A DNA stretch of 64,000 nt from Allorhizobium ampelinum S4 (GTDB taxonomy: Bacteria; Pseudomonadota; Alphaproteobacteria; Rhizobiales; Rhizobiaceae), in assembly GCF_000016285.1 (NCBI RefSeq), contig NC_011989.1:3387001-3451000 (forward strand), given 5' to 3'. Numbering within the stretch: the first letter of the stretch is position 1; the number at the start of each line of letters is the position of its first letter. A program made the position numbers and the translations under genes. A model generated the notes under the pieces. That model was not told the origin of the DNA, did no database searches, and saw only the letters and a list, made by a program, of their open reading frames with translations. This document shows positions 56,701-64,000 of this stretch, in pieces.

Positions 56701-57923
56701 GATTGACGGCAGAAGGCAATGCCAATGGCGATATCCGCATTGGCGGCACCCTGTCCTCCCCGGCGTTATCCGGTACCATCAGCACGGCCAAGGCCCGGCT
56801 GATTGATGTGAAACACAATATCGCTCTTGAGCAATTGGCCGTGGACATTGCCTTGACCGGCGATCAGGCCCGGATCAACTCCGCAACCGGCAGGATTTCC
56901 GCCGGAGGCAGAGTGTCGGCGACCGGCACGATCGACCTGAAAGGTCAGGGATTGCCCAGCGACCTGACAATCAAGCTCGACAACGCCATCTACATCGATG
57001 GTACCTTGGTCACCGCGACCGTCAACGGCAGCATGGGGTTGAAAGGCCCCTTGCTGGATGGACCGACCCTGTCCGGCAAGCTGACACTGGACAAGACCTC
57101 AATCACCATTCCGTCCCGGCTGCCGGGATCGATTGCCCAACTCGACATCAAGCACAAGAACGCTCCGGCCGACGTGCGCCGCCAAACGGCAATTCTCAAT
57201 CCAGAGAAAACGGGGGATGGCAGTAGCTCGCCGATTCTGCTCGATCTGCAAATCGCGGCACCCTCGCAAATCTTCGTGCGCGGACGCGGAATCGACGCAG
57301 AACTGAACGGCACCGTGAGCATCAAGGGCAGTATCGCAGCACCGCAAGTCTCGGGTGGCTTCACCATGCGTCGGGGCCGGATGGTCATTCTCACCAAGCG
57401 GCTGGATTTCAGCTCAGGCAAAATTACCTTTAGCGGTGGCCTTATCCCAGTCGTCGACTTCGAGGCTACCAGCACATCAGGCAGCACGACGCTGACAGCC
57501 AAGGTATCCGGCGTGGCGACCGACCCGGATATCAGCTTTTCATCCGCCCCCGCCCTGCCGCAGGACGAGGTCCTCGCCCAGCTTATTTTCGGCCAGTCGA
57601 TGGCGAAACTGTCGCCGCTGCAAATTGCTCAATTGGCGGATGCCGTCGGTCAGTTGGGCGGTGGCAATTCGACATCGCTGTTCAACAGTCTTCGCAGCGC
57701 CGTTGGCGTTGACGATCTCGACATCAGCACCGATTCCAAGGGCAATACCCAGTTCAGCGCCGGAAAATATCTGAACGACAAAACCTATCTCGAATTCCAG
57801 CAGGGCAGCACCGGCAGCAAGGCCGTGATCAACCTGGATGTCGGTCGTGGCTTCAAGCTGAAAGGCGAGGCTGGCGCCAGTGGATCGAGCGGCGGCGGTG
57901 TGTTCTATGAGAAAGAATACTAG
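53709..57923 (+). CDS. tamB: Translocation and assembly module inner-membrane protein TamB
   Basis: This very long AsmA-like protein (about 1404 residues) has one N-terminal membrane anchor (about 13-35, LAYGLLVLAAMLVVALTLVG). It also has a long beta-helical periplasmic stretch of repeated strands and the C-terminal TamB/DUF490 domain (GGFTMRRGRMVILTKRLDFSSGKI, then ATDPDISFSSAPALPQDEVLAQLIFG and the end FYEKEY). It is thought to form a hydrophobic groove across the periplasm with TamA. Start GTG 53709 is chosen; a codon at 53640 would overlap tamA. It follows tamA by 43 bases, a clear operon. Confidence 0.93.
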   Translation: MSALKTLFSGLGRILAYGLLVLAAMLVVALTLVGTTQFGSRFIGDFVASLMSKPNRIIAVDGISGLLDGHLRVDTITVSDANGAYGRIQDLSIDWSPLALMSRRFEASQIKAASLTLARKPLPAEETATEASSSNGFSLPVDIRIERVSVPEIRLEQPLLGTAAKLALDGNVEAERGSEANQQSITSQLTVSRADLPQANLSARLAYAPQQNRLDVDAILQEPKGGILANLLQLPDDPALAITVKGGGPINDWKGSLAATLDGTPRLDITATHRLATDGRHVTINGDGSFDSLMPANLRDLFAGKTMIDIAARLSDDGALSVEKGSVETGSLSLAASGTYTPKGENSLHATLTGKNGPAAIRWPLDDGTLAAQVSGLTFSLTGAAEAAKLETTAALASLTLPQGTLGDIALKASAPAFNLTTRSGSIDTTLTVQQAQLTDPTLARAIKAPLTLKAPIAVSPQQITAQPLTIESPALGGSVTAAYTIASKAVEAQYTLFARPEALPQAVTEKLLGTPGGTEQTNMVKLSGEARYSAGDGIVIPGFTLETRLLNASGKLSFVRQQLATTLSGMITDLSILQANASGKAAFELQADGPINALRTNGTLTINAAKLAGRALTGFSMAAKADLTRGAPSATLTAQGALDGKPVRSNLNLTSKDGVIALPDLSLTVGDNRLNGALNFSRALLPSGSVDFDFPDLGLLAALGGQTASGDLKGSIRLDEANGKIAARIKAEGTAIRQGTTTIAQPSVDVTTNDLQSLALQGMVKADRISTGSALVEQLALQFDRRGTRTDIDLSGRYDNAPLTGKALVQQDGNSIGIALQDFAVSPRGIAITLARPTDITVENGTATIDTLTIKAGSGTVSVAGKAGAVLDMTAQINALPASLANTFSANLGATGTLSGKITATGSTSAPKIAYDLRLDDASVTQMQSAGLPPLAITASGTFADNRLSVDSRVTGGGGLNVTGGGSLTLAGDKPINMAFKANLPLNALQGLLTKQGLTAEGNANGDIRIGGTLSSPALSGTISTAKARLIDVKHNIALEQLAVDIALTGDQARINSATGRISAGGRVSATGTIDLKGQGLPSDLTIKLDNAIYIDGTLVTATVNGSMGLKGPLLDGPTLSGKLTLDKTSITIPSRLPGSIAQLDIKHKNAPADVRRQTAILNPEKTGDGSSSPILLDLQIAAPSQIFVRGRGIDAELNGTVSIKGSIAAPQVSGGFTMRRGRMVILTKRLDFSSGKITFSGGLIPVVDFEATSTSGSTTLTAKVSGVATDPDISFSSAPALPQDEVLAQLIFGQSMAKLSPLQIAQLADAVGQLGGGNSTSLFNSLRSAVGVDDLDISTDSKGNTQFSAGKYLNDKTYLEFQQGSTGSKAVINLDVGRGFKLKGEAGASGSSGGGVFYEKEY

Positions 57924-58641
57924 AGTGTGTTAGACTCACAACGTCTCCGACAGGTTTCAAGGCGCGATCCACTCGCTCTACAGCCTCGTAATTTATAAGT
58001 GCGCGATGCATAACACCTTAAATTTCCTGCGTAATTTCTTAAATCAAGCTGAGATCAAGGAATTATGGAAAAACAAAACCGTGCATCGCCAGCGCTTTAT
58101 CACACGCATAAATCCCAACTCAATATTTTTTCATGCTCCGAATCCTTTTCTCTTTAAATCCGGCGAGGATTTAAGGAATTGTACAGCGGATTGTCGGTAG
58201 AATTCAGCTTGATAAGCCCCGACCTCCGGTGTCCTTAACGTCCCTGGAAAGACGGGAGCTATCGATACATTTCAAAGGATGCTTGAATAGCTATTTCTTA
58301 ACAAAATACCCGTATGAATATAGGGCTTAAGGCAAGGTCGTTGATCACACAACAAAGAATGTGAGAATGCGCTCCGCACTTGACGTCGCACGAGCCAACA
58401 CAGTTGGCTTTATGCATAGGCTCTTGGATCTAAAAAATCGATCTCACTGAAGAATTCTACGAACAGTCATTGAAAGTGACATTCGTATTCAACGTTCAAT
58501 TTCCCAAGGTGAGGATGCGATTCACATCTTCAAACCCTTGGTATGGTTCGAGAAATACAAACATCACGACTAAAAGCACCACGGCGTCATCAGGGAATGC
58601 CCCAACAGGATACGCGTGCTACAGGACACAGAGGAAGAACG
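57924..58641. other. Intergenic region between tamB and the PAS receptor
   Basis: This 718-base AT-rich stretch has no credible gene (a 64-codon frame at 58006-58200 has no coding character). It contains a small AGCCAA/TTGGCT hairpin (58393-58409) and, close to the receptor start, an inverted copy of the dispersed repeat (58504-58546). The receptor promoter should lie here. Confidence 0.5.
58504..58546 (-). repeat. Dispersed palindromic repeat, copy F (inverted)
   Basis: Read on the minus strand the element is ATACCAAGGGTTTGAAGATG followed by TGAATCGCATCCTCACCTTGGGAAA. This gives the same ACCAAGG/CCTTGG arms and GATG/GCATC core as copies D and E, but in opposite orientation, about 100 bases upstream of the receptor start. 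Confidence 0.7.
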
Positions 58642-60321
58642 ATGCTGGGTTTCGGTTCAGATGCAGAAAACATTCTGTCGGCGCTTGCAAAATCTCAGGC
58701 CGTCATTGAGTTCGATCTCGAAGGCACGATCATCACCGCCAACGACGTGTTCTGTCGGTTGATGGGATATCGGCCTGAAGAACTCAAAGGGCGCAAGCAC
58801 GCGCTGTTTTGTGATCCTTCCTATGTGTCCTCTGCGCAATATAAGGCCTTCTGGCAAAAGCTGTCAGGCGGGCAATCCGAAACGGCCACCTTCAAGCGGA
58901 TCAACAAGGCAGGCCAGGAGGTCTGGATCAACGGCTCCTATAATCCCGTCTGCAACAGCCGAGGCAAGCCCTACAAGGTGGTAAAGATCGCAGCCGATGT
59001 CACCACCGCACAGTTGCAGACCCTCGAAGACCGCGGCAAGATGGCCGCGATTTCACGCGCTCAGGCAGTCATTGAATTTACCAAGACCGGAGAGATTCTT
59101 TCTGCCAACGAAAACTTCCTGAGAGTGCTGGGATATAGCCTGGCGGAAATCCAGGGCAAGCATCATTCGATGTTCTGCGAACCCTCCTACACCGCGAGCC
59201 GAGACTACAAACTGTTCTGGGAAAAACTCAGCAATGGCGAGTTCATCGCAGAAGAGTTCAAGCGCATCGGCAAGGGCGGTAAAGTGGCATGGATTCAAGC
59301 CTCCTATAACCCGATCTTCGATGCCGACGGCAAGGTGATCAAGGTGGTGAAATTCGCCACCGATGTCACTGACCGGGTGCGGTGCGTGCAGGAAATCGGG
59401 CACGCTTTGCAGGCTCTTTCGGATGGCGACCTGACGGTGACGCTGGAGCGGCCTTTTGTGTCAGGCCTCGACCAGATCCGGCTGGACCTGAACAATGCCA
59501 TGGAAAAACTGACAACCGCGATGCGAACCGTGGCCATGAACGCCAATGCAATCGCCGCTGGAACCAACCAGATCAAATCCGCTTCTGACGATCTTTCCCG
59601 CCGCACTGAGCAGCAGGCTGCCTCTGTCGAGGAAACCGCCGCAGCCCTTGAGGAAGTAACCCAGACGGTCACCGACAGCGCAAAACGGGCCGCCGAAGCC
59701 GCCAATCTCGTTGCTCGCACCAAGGCCCAGGCCGAAGCCTCAAGCCAGGTGGTTCGCAACGCCATTGACGCCATGGGCCAGATTGAAAACTCCTCCAATG
59801 AGATTTCAAACATCATCGGCGTGATTGACGATATCGCCTTCCAGACCAACCTTCTGGCGCTGAATGCCGGAGTTGAAGCCGCCCGCGCGGGCGAGGCCGG
59901 CAAGGGTTTTGCCGTCGTTGCCCAGGAAGTACGCGAACTGGCGCAACGCTCTGCCAAGGCCGCCAAGGAAATCAAACTTCTGATCACCACGTCAAGCAAC
60001 CAAGTCGAAACCGGCGTATCGCTGGTGGGCGAAACCGGCAAGGCGCTGACGACGATCCTGGCGGAAGTTCAGGAGGTCAACCGTAATATCGGCGCCATTG
60101 TCGAGGCTACTAGGGAACAGGCAACCGGCCTTAGAGAAATCAACAAGGCCGTCAACACCATGGACCAGAATACCCAGCAGAATGCCGCCATGGTGGAAGA
60201 AAGCTCGGCGGCGAGCCATGGCCTTGCCCAACAAACCGAAAACCTGCGCAACCTGCTCGAACAATTTAGATTTGAGAAACATTCTTCCGCTAGGATGAGC
60301 CATGACAAATATGCGGCTTAG
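58642..60321 (+). CDS. Soluble methyl-accepting chemoreceptor with two PAS domains
   Basis: This 559-residue protein has no membrane span. Two PAS/PAC repeats (about 10-125 and 132-247) share the motif SxxYxxxxQYKAFWQKL and KVVKFATDVT. They are followed by a HAMP-like segment (about 250-300) and the MCP domain with tip [26 protein letters not shown]. Such receptors (BdlA/Aer-like) often sense redox or ligands bound by PAS in the cytosol; FAD or haem cannot be told from sequence. No C-terminal CheR/CheB tether is evident. The ATG at 58642 follows GAGGAAG. It is paired with its own cheW. Confidence 0.93.
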   Translation: MLGFGSDAENILSALAKSQAVIEFDLEGTIITANDVFCRLMGYRPEELKGRKHALFCDPSYVSSAQYKAFWQKLSGGQSETATFKRINKAGQEVWINGSYNPVCNSRGKPYKVVKIAADVTTAQLQTLEDRGKMAAISRAQAVIEFTKTGEILSANENFLRVLGYSLAEIQGKHHSMFCEPSYTASRDYKLFWEKLSNGEFIAEEFKRIGKGGKVAWIQASYNPIFDADGKVIKVVKFATDVTDRVRCVQEIGHALQALSDGDLTVTLERPFVSGLDQIRLDLNNAMEKLTTAMRTVAMNANAIAAGTNQIKSASDDLSRRTEQQAASVEETAAALEEVTQTVTDSAKRAAEAANLVARTKAQAEASSQVVRNAIDAMGQIENSSNEISNIIGVIDDIAFQTNLLALNAGVEAARAGEAGKGFAVVAQEVRELAQRSAKAAKEIKLLITTSSNQVETGVSLVGETGKALTTILAEVQEVNRNIGAIVEATREQATGLREINKAVNTMDQNTQQNAAMVEESSAASHGLAQQTENLRNLLEQFRFEKHSSARMSHDKYAA

Positions 60322-60434
60322 CGGCAATCGCTACGCATCGCATGGACGAACATCGGACTAATGATCGCAATACAGCCCCGGCGGGTAACCTGTTTACAGG
60401 AAGCGGAGGGCGAAAGACAGGCGGGACGGATATC

Positions 60435-60914
60435 ATGGCAACACCTATTACCCCTACCAGCTTCGGCGGTGAAAACCTCGAAATCATCGCGTTTCGCCTG
60501 CATGATCAGGAGTTTTGCGTCAAGACCACCACAATCCGGGAAATCCGCGGCTGGGCGCCTTCCACGCCCATTCCGCATGCACCGGCCGATGTGATCGGCG
60601 TGATGAACCTGCGCGGTTCGGTCATTCCGATCATTGATCTTGCCTACAAGCTCGGCATGAAGAGCACGGTTGCCAATGAGCGCTCCGCCATTGTCGTCGC
60701 TGAAGTGCACAATATGGTCATTGGCATGCTGGTGGACCGGGTGTCTGACATCCTGACCATCCCCTCCAGCCAGGTTCAGCCGGTTCCAGAAGTTTCGGCC
60801 TCTTTTGACAAGACGTTTTCCGAAGGCATCATCGCCAATGAAAACGGCATGATCTGCTTCCTGAACCTTTCCAAGATGTTCAAGGGCAGCGAGCTGGAAG
60901 AGCTTGCGGCCTGA
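60435..60914 (+). CDS. cheW: Coupling protein CheW (second copy)
   Basis: This 159-residue CheW domain protein has ENLEIIAFRLHDQEFCVKTTTIREIRGW, GVMNLRGSVIPIIDLAYKLGM and the final MICFLNLSKMFKG. It lies 113 bases after the PAS-PAS receptor and is probably co-transcribed, so it would plug that receptor into CheA arrays. It is divergent in sequence from the operon-encoded CheW, indicating an old duplication. The ATG at 60435 has a usual N-terminus MATPITPTS; a terminator follows. Confidence 0.94.
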   Translation: MATPITPTSFGGENLEIIAFRLHDQEFCVKTTTIREIRGWAPSTPIPHAPADVIGVMNLRGSVIPIIDLAYKLGMKSTVANERSAIVVAEVHNMVIGMLVDRVSDILTIPSSQVQPVPEVSASFDKTFSEGIIANENGMICFLNLSKMFKGSELEELAA

Positions 60915-60934
60915 TCTTATAAAACGATAATATC

Positions 60935-60962
60935 AAAAGCGGCCTCATCGGGCCGCTTTTTT
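60935..60962 (+). terminator. Intrinsic terminator after the second cheW
   Basis: AAAAGCGGCC (60935-60944) pairs with GGCCGCTTTT (60951-60960), loop TCATCG, followed by more T residues. It is a strong rho-independent terminator 20 bases past the stop. Confidence 0.9.
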
Positions 60963-61004
60963 GTTTTTGTGCTTTTGCTCTCTTCTGCATGGCTCGGATC
61001 AAAA

Positions 61005-61034
61005 ATGCCGCCCTGCTTTTAAGCAGGGCGGCAT
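61005..61034 (-). terminator. Intrinsic terminator of the OFA transporter gene
   Basis: ATGCCGCCCTGCTT (61005-61018) pairs perfectly with AAGCAGGGCGGCAT (61021-61034). Read on the minus strand it is followed by TTTTT and begins 11 bases after the transporter stop. Confidence 0.9.
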
Positions 61035-61045
61035 GACGAGATCGG

Positions 61046-62704
61046 TTAGCCAAACAGCACAAGCGTGCTGCGCAGAGTGACCCAAACACCCCAGAGCAAG
61101 GGAATGCCGACAACGGCCCAGGCGAGTGCCGCCTTGGCGTCGAAACCGCCTTTGCCAATGCCGAACGAGCCGGTCGGGCCAGCACTGGCGGCAGCGGTCT
61201 TGGCCTGAAGGGCGGCAACCTCGTCATCCGACATGAACCATTTCTCCGGCAGTGGACGGATCAAGGCATTGGCGACAAGGCCGAGCGCCAGCATGCCGGC
61301 CAGGATATACATCGTGCCGGTATAAAGTGCGGGACCGGGAGAAATCCCGGCAGCAATCTGGGCCTCGCGGATATAATTGACCACGACAGGACCGACGATG
61401 CCCGCCGTTGCCCAGGCGGTCAGCAATCGGCCATGAATGGCGCCCACGAATTGCGTTCCGAAGATATCGGCGAGATAGGCCGGAATGGTGGCAAAACCGC
61501 CGCCATACATCGACAAAATGACGCCAAAGGCCAGAACGAACAGCGCCTTGGAGCCCAGGCCCGCCAAGGTCGGTGCCAGCGCATATAGCAAAATGCCGAG
61601 CAGGAAAAAGCAGTAATAGGTGTTCTTACGCCCGATCTTGTCCGACATCGACGCCCAGAAAAACCGTCCGCCAATGTTGAAGAGCGACAACAACCCGGTA
61701 AATCCGGCAGCGATGGCGGCGATCTGCGCCTTTTGCGCGGTGTCCAATTGCGAGAATGTCAGGTCCGGCAGACCGATCAGCGAGCCGGCAAAAATTTCCT
61801 GAAGCATGGGCGAGGCCATGCCGATCACTCCGATACCCGCCGAGACATTCAGGCAGAGCACAGCCCAGATCAGCCAGAATTGCGGGGTTTTGTGAGCATC
61901 ACGCAGATGCACGTGGCGATGGGTAATCATGCTGCTCTTGGCAACAGGCGGGGTCCAGCCTTCTGGACGCCAGCCTGCCGGCGGAATGCGGTAGCCGAAA
62001 GCGCCGCCCATCATGAAGACGAAATAGATGGCAGCCATAACCACGAACGTCTGCCAGACGCCCGGCCCGGCATCGGAACGGAACACGCCCATCAGAAGGT
62101 TGGCGAGCGGCGCACCGATCATCGCCCCGCCGCCAAAGCCCATGATTGCCATACCAGTCGCCATGCCGCGCCGGTCGGGAAACCATTTGATCAACGTAGA
62201 TACCGGAGAAATATAGCCAAGGCCAAGCCCGATACCGCCGATCACGCCTGCGCCGATCCACATCAGCCACAGTTGATGGGTGAAAACCCCCAGTGCCGCG
62301 ACCAGAATGCCACCGCACCAGCAGCAGGCCGAAACAAAACCGGCACGACGCGGGCCAACCCGCTCCAGCCAACCGCCCCAAAGCGCTGCGGAACAGCCAA
62401 GCAGCACGAAGAACAATGTGTAGATCCAGCCAAGGTCGGCAACGCGCCAATTACACTCGGTGGTGAACAGCGCGCCGGCAAGCGACAGACCAGCGCAGCT
62501 TGCAGGCGCGGCGGTACCCAATGCCTTGCTAAGCGGTAGCCAGAAGACGCTAAAGCCATAGGCCATGCCAATGCAAAGATGAATGGCAAGCGCTGCTGGT
62601 GGTACCAGCCAACGATTGAAACCCGGTTTTGCAATGATCCGTTCCCGATCAAGCAAACCGGCAGATGATGACAGCGCTGTCCCCGGCGCATTCGTAACTG
62701 CCAT
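61046..62704 (-). CDS. OFA-family (oxalate/formate) MFS transporter
   Basis: This 552-residue protein has about twelve membrane segments and the OFA pattern: AIHLCIGMAYGFSVFWLPLSKALG, WIGAGVIGGIGLGLGYISPVSTLIKWFPDRRGMATG-type helix 4-5, and a C-terminal half with GRFFWASMSDKIGRKNTYY. It has an extra C-terminal ~35-residue charged segment and a final hydrophobic helix (AWAVVGIPLLWGVWVTL). OFA transporters exchange oxalate and formate or take up related carboxylates. Proximity to fdsD and fdhD supports a formate- or oxalate-linked role. Confidence 0.88.
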   Translation of the reverse strand: MAVTNAPGTALSSSAGLLDRERIIAKPGFNRWLVPPAALAIHLCIGMAYGFSVFWLPLSKALGTAAPASCAGLSLAGALFTTECNWRVADLGWIYTLFFVLLGCSAALWGGWLERVGPRRAGFVSACCWCGGILVAALGVFTHQLWLMWIGAGVIGGIGLGLGYISPVSTLIKWFPDRRGMATGMAIMGFGGGAMIGAPLANLLMGVFRSDAGPGVWQTFVVMAAIYFVFMMGGAFGYRIPPAGWRPEGWTPPVAKSSMITHRHVHLRDAHKTPQFWLIWAVLCLNVSAGIGVIGMASPMLQEIFAGSLIGLPDLTFSQLDTAQKAQIAAIAAGFTGLLSLFNIGGRFFWASMSDKIGRKNTYYCFFLLGILLYALAPTLAGLGSKALFVLAFGVILSMYGGGFATIPAYLADIFGTQFVGAIHGRLLTAWATAGIVGPVVVNYIREAQIAAGISPGPALYTGTMYILAGMLALGLVANALIRPLPEKWFMSDDEVAALQAKTAAASAGPTGSFGIGKGGFDAKAALAWAVVGIPLLWGVWVTLRSTLVLFG

Positions 62705-62984
62705 AAATATCCCTCCTCGTGCTTCTATCCAAATGGAGGCCCCAGCCGCATTTGGAGAAGTCGTTGCTCAAACAAAAAACCAGCGCATGATGGCATGAAC
62801 AAAGTGAATGCATCACGGCACTGGTTAGCTTGTCTATTCCCATCACTATCTGTCGCGGACAGCGCAACCGCCGCCGCCACACATAGCGCGTCTGTCGAAA
62901 GGCCAGATATGGCCCTTATCAACCTGTTCAAATCTTTACAATATTTGGCGCAGCATCCGAGGTCTTTGTCCACTCGAACGGCAC

Positions 62985-63257
62985 TCAGACTGTCCCCTGC
63001 CCCGCCATTCCAAAGGCCTCGGCACTATTATCCACCGGACGTTTGATCAGTTTCGCTGCCTCGATCACCAGCGGGTCAAATCCGTCGCGACCTGCATCAA
63101 TCATCTCGAAAAACTGGCGGCGCATGCGCGGTTCCCAGAACTTGTTGATATGGGTCGCCACGCCTTGCACCCGCTCATGCTCCGGCTGCGTGTTGAAGAA
63201 TTGAGCGATCTGGTTTGCCATGCGGATCAGTTTTTCAGCAATATGGTCATGCGACAT
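62985..63257 (-). CDS. fdsD: Formate dehydrogenase subunit delta
   Basis: This 90-residue protein has the FdsD pattern: HIAEKLIRMANQIAQFFNTQPEHERVQGVATHINKFWEPRMRRQFFEM-type helix pair with conserved Trp and Arg. It is a small, cofactorless subunit of the soluble NAD-dependent molybdenum formate dehydrogenase (FdsGBAD), needed for assembly or activity. It starts MSHDHIAE at 63257 and overlaps the fdhD stop by 11 bases, hence translational coupling. Confidence 0.9.
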   Translation of the reverse strand: MSHDHIAEKLIRMANQIAQFFNTQPEHERVQGVATHINKFWEPRMRRQFFEMIDAGRDGFDPLVIEAAKLIKRPVDNSAEAFGMAGQGTV

Positions 63258-64000
63258 CGGCGGAAACCCCGGATACGATACGGTCAGGACGGGTAAACAC
63301 TTCAAAATCATCGCCACGGGCAATGCCGATCAGGGTCATGCCCGCCGCCTGCGCGGTGCGGATGGCAAGCGCGGTTGGCGCAGAAATCGCCAATAGAATC
63401 GGCGCACCCAGCATGGCCGCCTTCTGCACCATCTCCACCGACAACCGGCTGGTGACGACCACCACCCCATCTTCGCCCCGGCGTCCGGCCTTCAACACCG
63501 CACCGACCAATTTATCAAGGGCATTATGACGTCCCACATCTTCCCGGATCGCCAACAGTCCTTCGCCGGGAATGAAGAAACCAGCTCCATGCACCGCATG
63601 GGTTTGCCGGTTAAGCGCCTGCGCCCGGCTGAGCGCATCGACAGCCTCACGGATATCCGCCGGTGTCAGCGTCAATCCGCCGGTGACGATCGGTACATCC
63701 CGGCTGGCCTGTTCGATTGACTCGATCCCGCAGAGACCACAGCCAACAGGCCCCGCCATGCGACGACGGCGGGTCGTCAGGGCGTCCGCTGTCGTATCCA
63801 GCAGCGTCACTTGCACATCGATGCCACTTCCCGCCTCGATCGGTTCAATGGCAAGAACCTCATCCAGCCGGGTAATAATGCCCTCGGCCAGCGAAAAACC
63901 CAGCGCAAAATCCGCGAGATCGGCGGGCGTCGCCATCATCACGGCGTGGGTAGAGCCGCCATAGGAAAAGGCCACGGGCACTTCCTCCGGCACGATCCGG
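63247..64000 (-). CDS. fdhD: Formate dehydrogenase accessory sulfurtransferase FdhD, start outside window
   Basis: The frame runs to the right edge, so the N-terminal ~30 residues are missing. FdhD transfers sulfur from IscS to the Mo-bis-MGD cofactor of formate dehydrogenase. Visible motifs are the redox CxxC in PVGCGLCGIESIEQA, ALGFSLAEGII, HAVHGAGFFIPGEGLLAIREDVGRHNALDKLVG-type and TSRLSVEMVQKAAMLGAPI. It belongs to the fds operon, whose fdsGBA genes would be expected upstream, beyond position 64000. A GTG at 63993 is unlikely to be the real start because family sequence continues upstream. Confidence 0.92.
   Translation of the reverse strand, partial: RIVPEEVPVAFSYGGSTHAVMMATPADLADFALGFSLAEGIITRLDEVLAIEPIEAGSGIDVQVTLLDTTADALTTRRRRMAGPVGCGLCGIESIEQASRDVPIVTGGLTLTPADIREAVDALSRAQALNRQTHAVHGAGFFIPGEGLLAIREDVGRHNALDKLVGAVLKAGRRGEDGVVVVTSRLSVEMVQKAAMLGAPILLAISAPTALAIRTAQAAGMTLIGIARGDDFEVFTRPDRIVSGVSADVA

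Noticed and set aside
58006..58200. 64-codon plus-strand ORF between tamB and the receptor
   Set aside because: AT-rich composition unlike neighbouring genes, no ribosome-binding site and no recognisable domain; treated as non-coding.
62705..62984. Short overlapping ORFs on both strands between the OFA gene and fdsD
   Set aside because: Neither frame shows domain features or a convincing start; the 280-base gap probably just holds the transporter promoter.

Overview
This 64 kb window looks like core chromosome of a Rhizobiaceae alphaproteobacterium, in the Agrobacterium/Allorhizobium/Rhizobium group. The evidence is the complete rhizobial-type chemotaxis operon (icpA-cheS-cheY1-cheA-cheW-cheR-cheB-cheY2-cheD-cheT) followed by fliF and the LuxR-type flagellar master regulators visN and visR. 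Supporting markers are a CpdR-type response regulator, aerobic cobaltochelatase genes cobS/cobT, an ALA-synthase type hemA and TamA/TamB. GC content is high, genes are tightly packed on both strands, and many neighbours overlap by 1-8 nt. I see no prophage, insertion sequence, CRISPR array, integron or obvious genomic island.

Layout. 0-7 kb: end of a DUF4175 protein, cpdR, hpt and a membrane protein on the minus strand, then divergent ftsE-ftsX, a YdcF-family protein and plsC. 7-17 kb: housekeeping genes (ChaC-like cyclotransferase, DUF2125, tyrC-hisC, methyltransferase, gloB-cupin, cytochrome b561, EamA exporter, DUF3108, rpmB, YhhQ). 17-28 kb: cobT-cobS-DnaJ-like, bolA, aroB-aroK, a 50-residue membrane protein before xerD, accA, an L,D-transpeptidase lipoprotein and a TusA-like protein. 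28-33.5 kb: a CobW-family metallochaperone with a long His-Asp microsatellite, a D,D-carboxypeptidase, an M20 amidohydrolase, tRNA-Arg(CCT) and an AI-2E family permease. 33.5-46 kb: visR, visN, fliF and the che operon, all on the minus strand. 46-51 kb: dxr, a serine hydrolase and hemA. 51-58 kb: a glycine-zipper lipoprotein and tamA-tamB. 58-64 kb: a soluble double-PAS chemoreceptor with its own cheW, then an OFA-family transporter, fdsD and the start-truncated fdhD.

How the genes work together. The che/vis block supplies the chemosensory array core, the adaptation enzymes, two CheY proteins with the CheS phosphate-sink helper, the MS ring and the transcriptional activators of motility. The separate PAS-PAS receptor plus second CheW is an accessory input, probably redox or energy sensing. 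ftsEX, the L,D-transpeptidase, the D,D-carboxypeptidase and TamAB all act in the envelope. fdhD-fdsD and the OFA transporter form a formate/oxalate module that continues beyond the right edge.

The least-explained sequence is intergenic. A dispersed short palindromic repeat (core like GATGCTCACGCATC, flanked by ACCAAGG/CCTTGG arms) occurs at about six sites. There is one perfect 15-bp-arm inverted repeat after accA, and there are small ORFs of 35-50 codons. I found no convincing wholly new multi-gene system.
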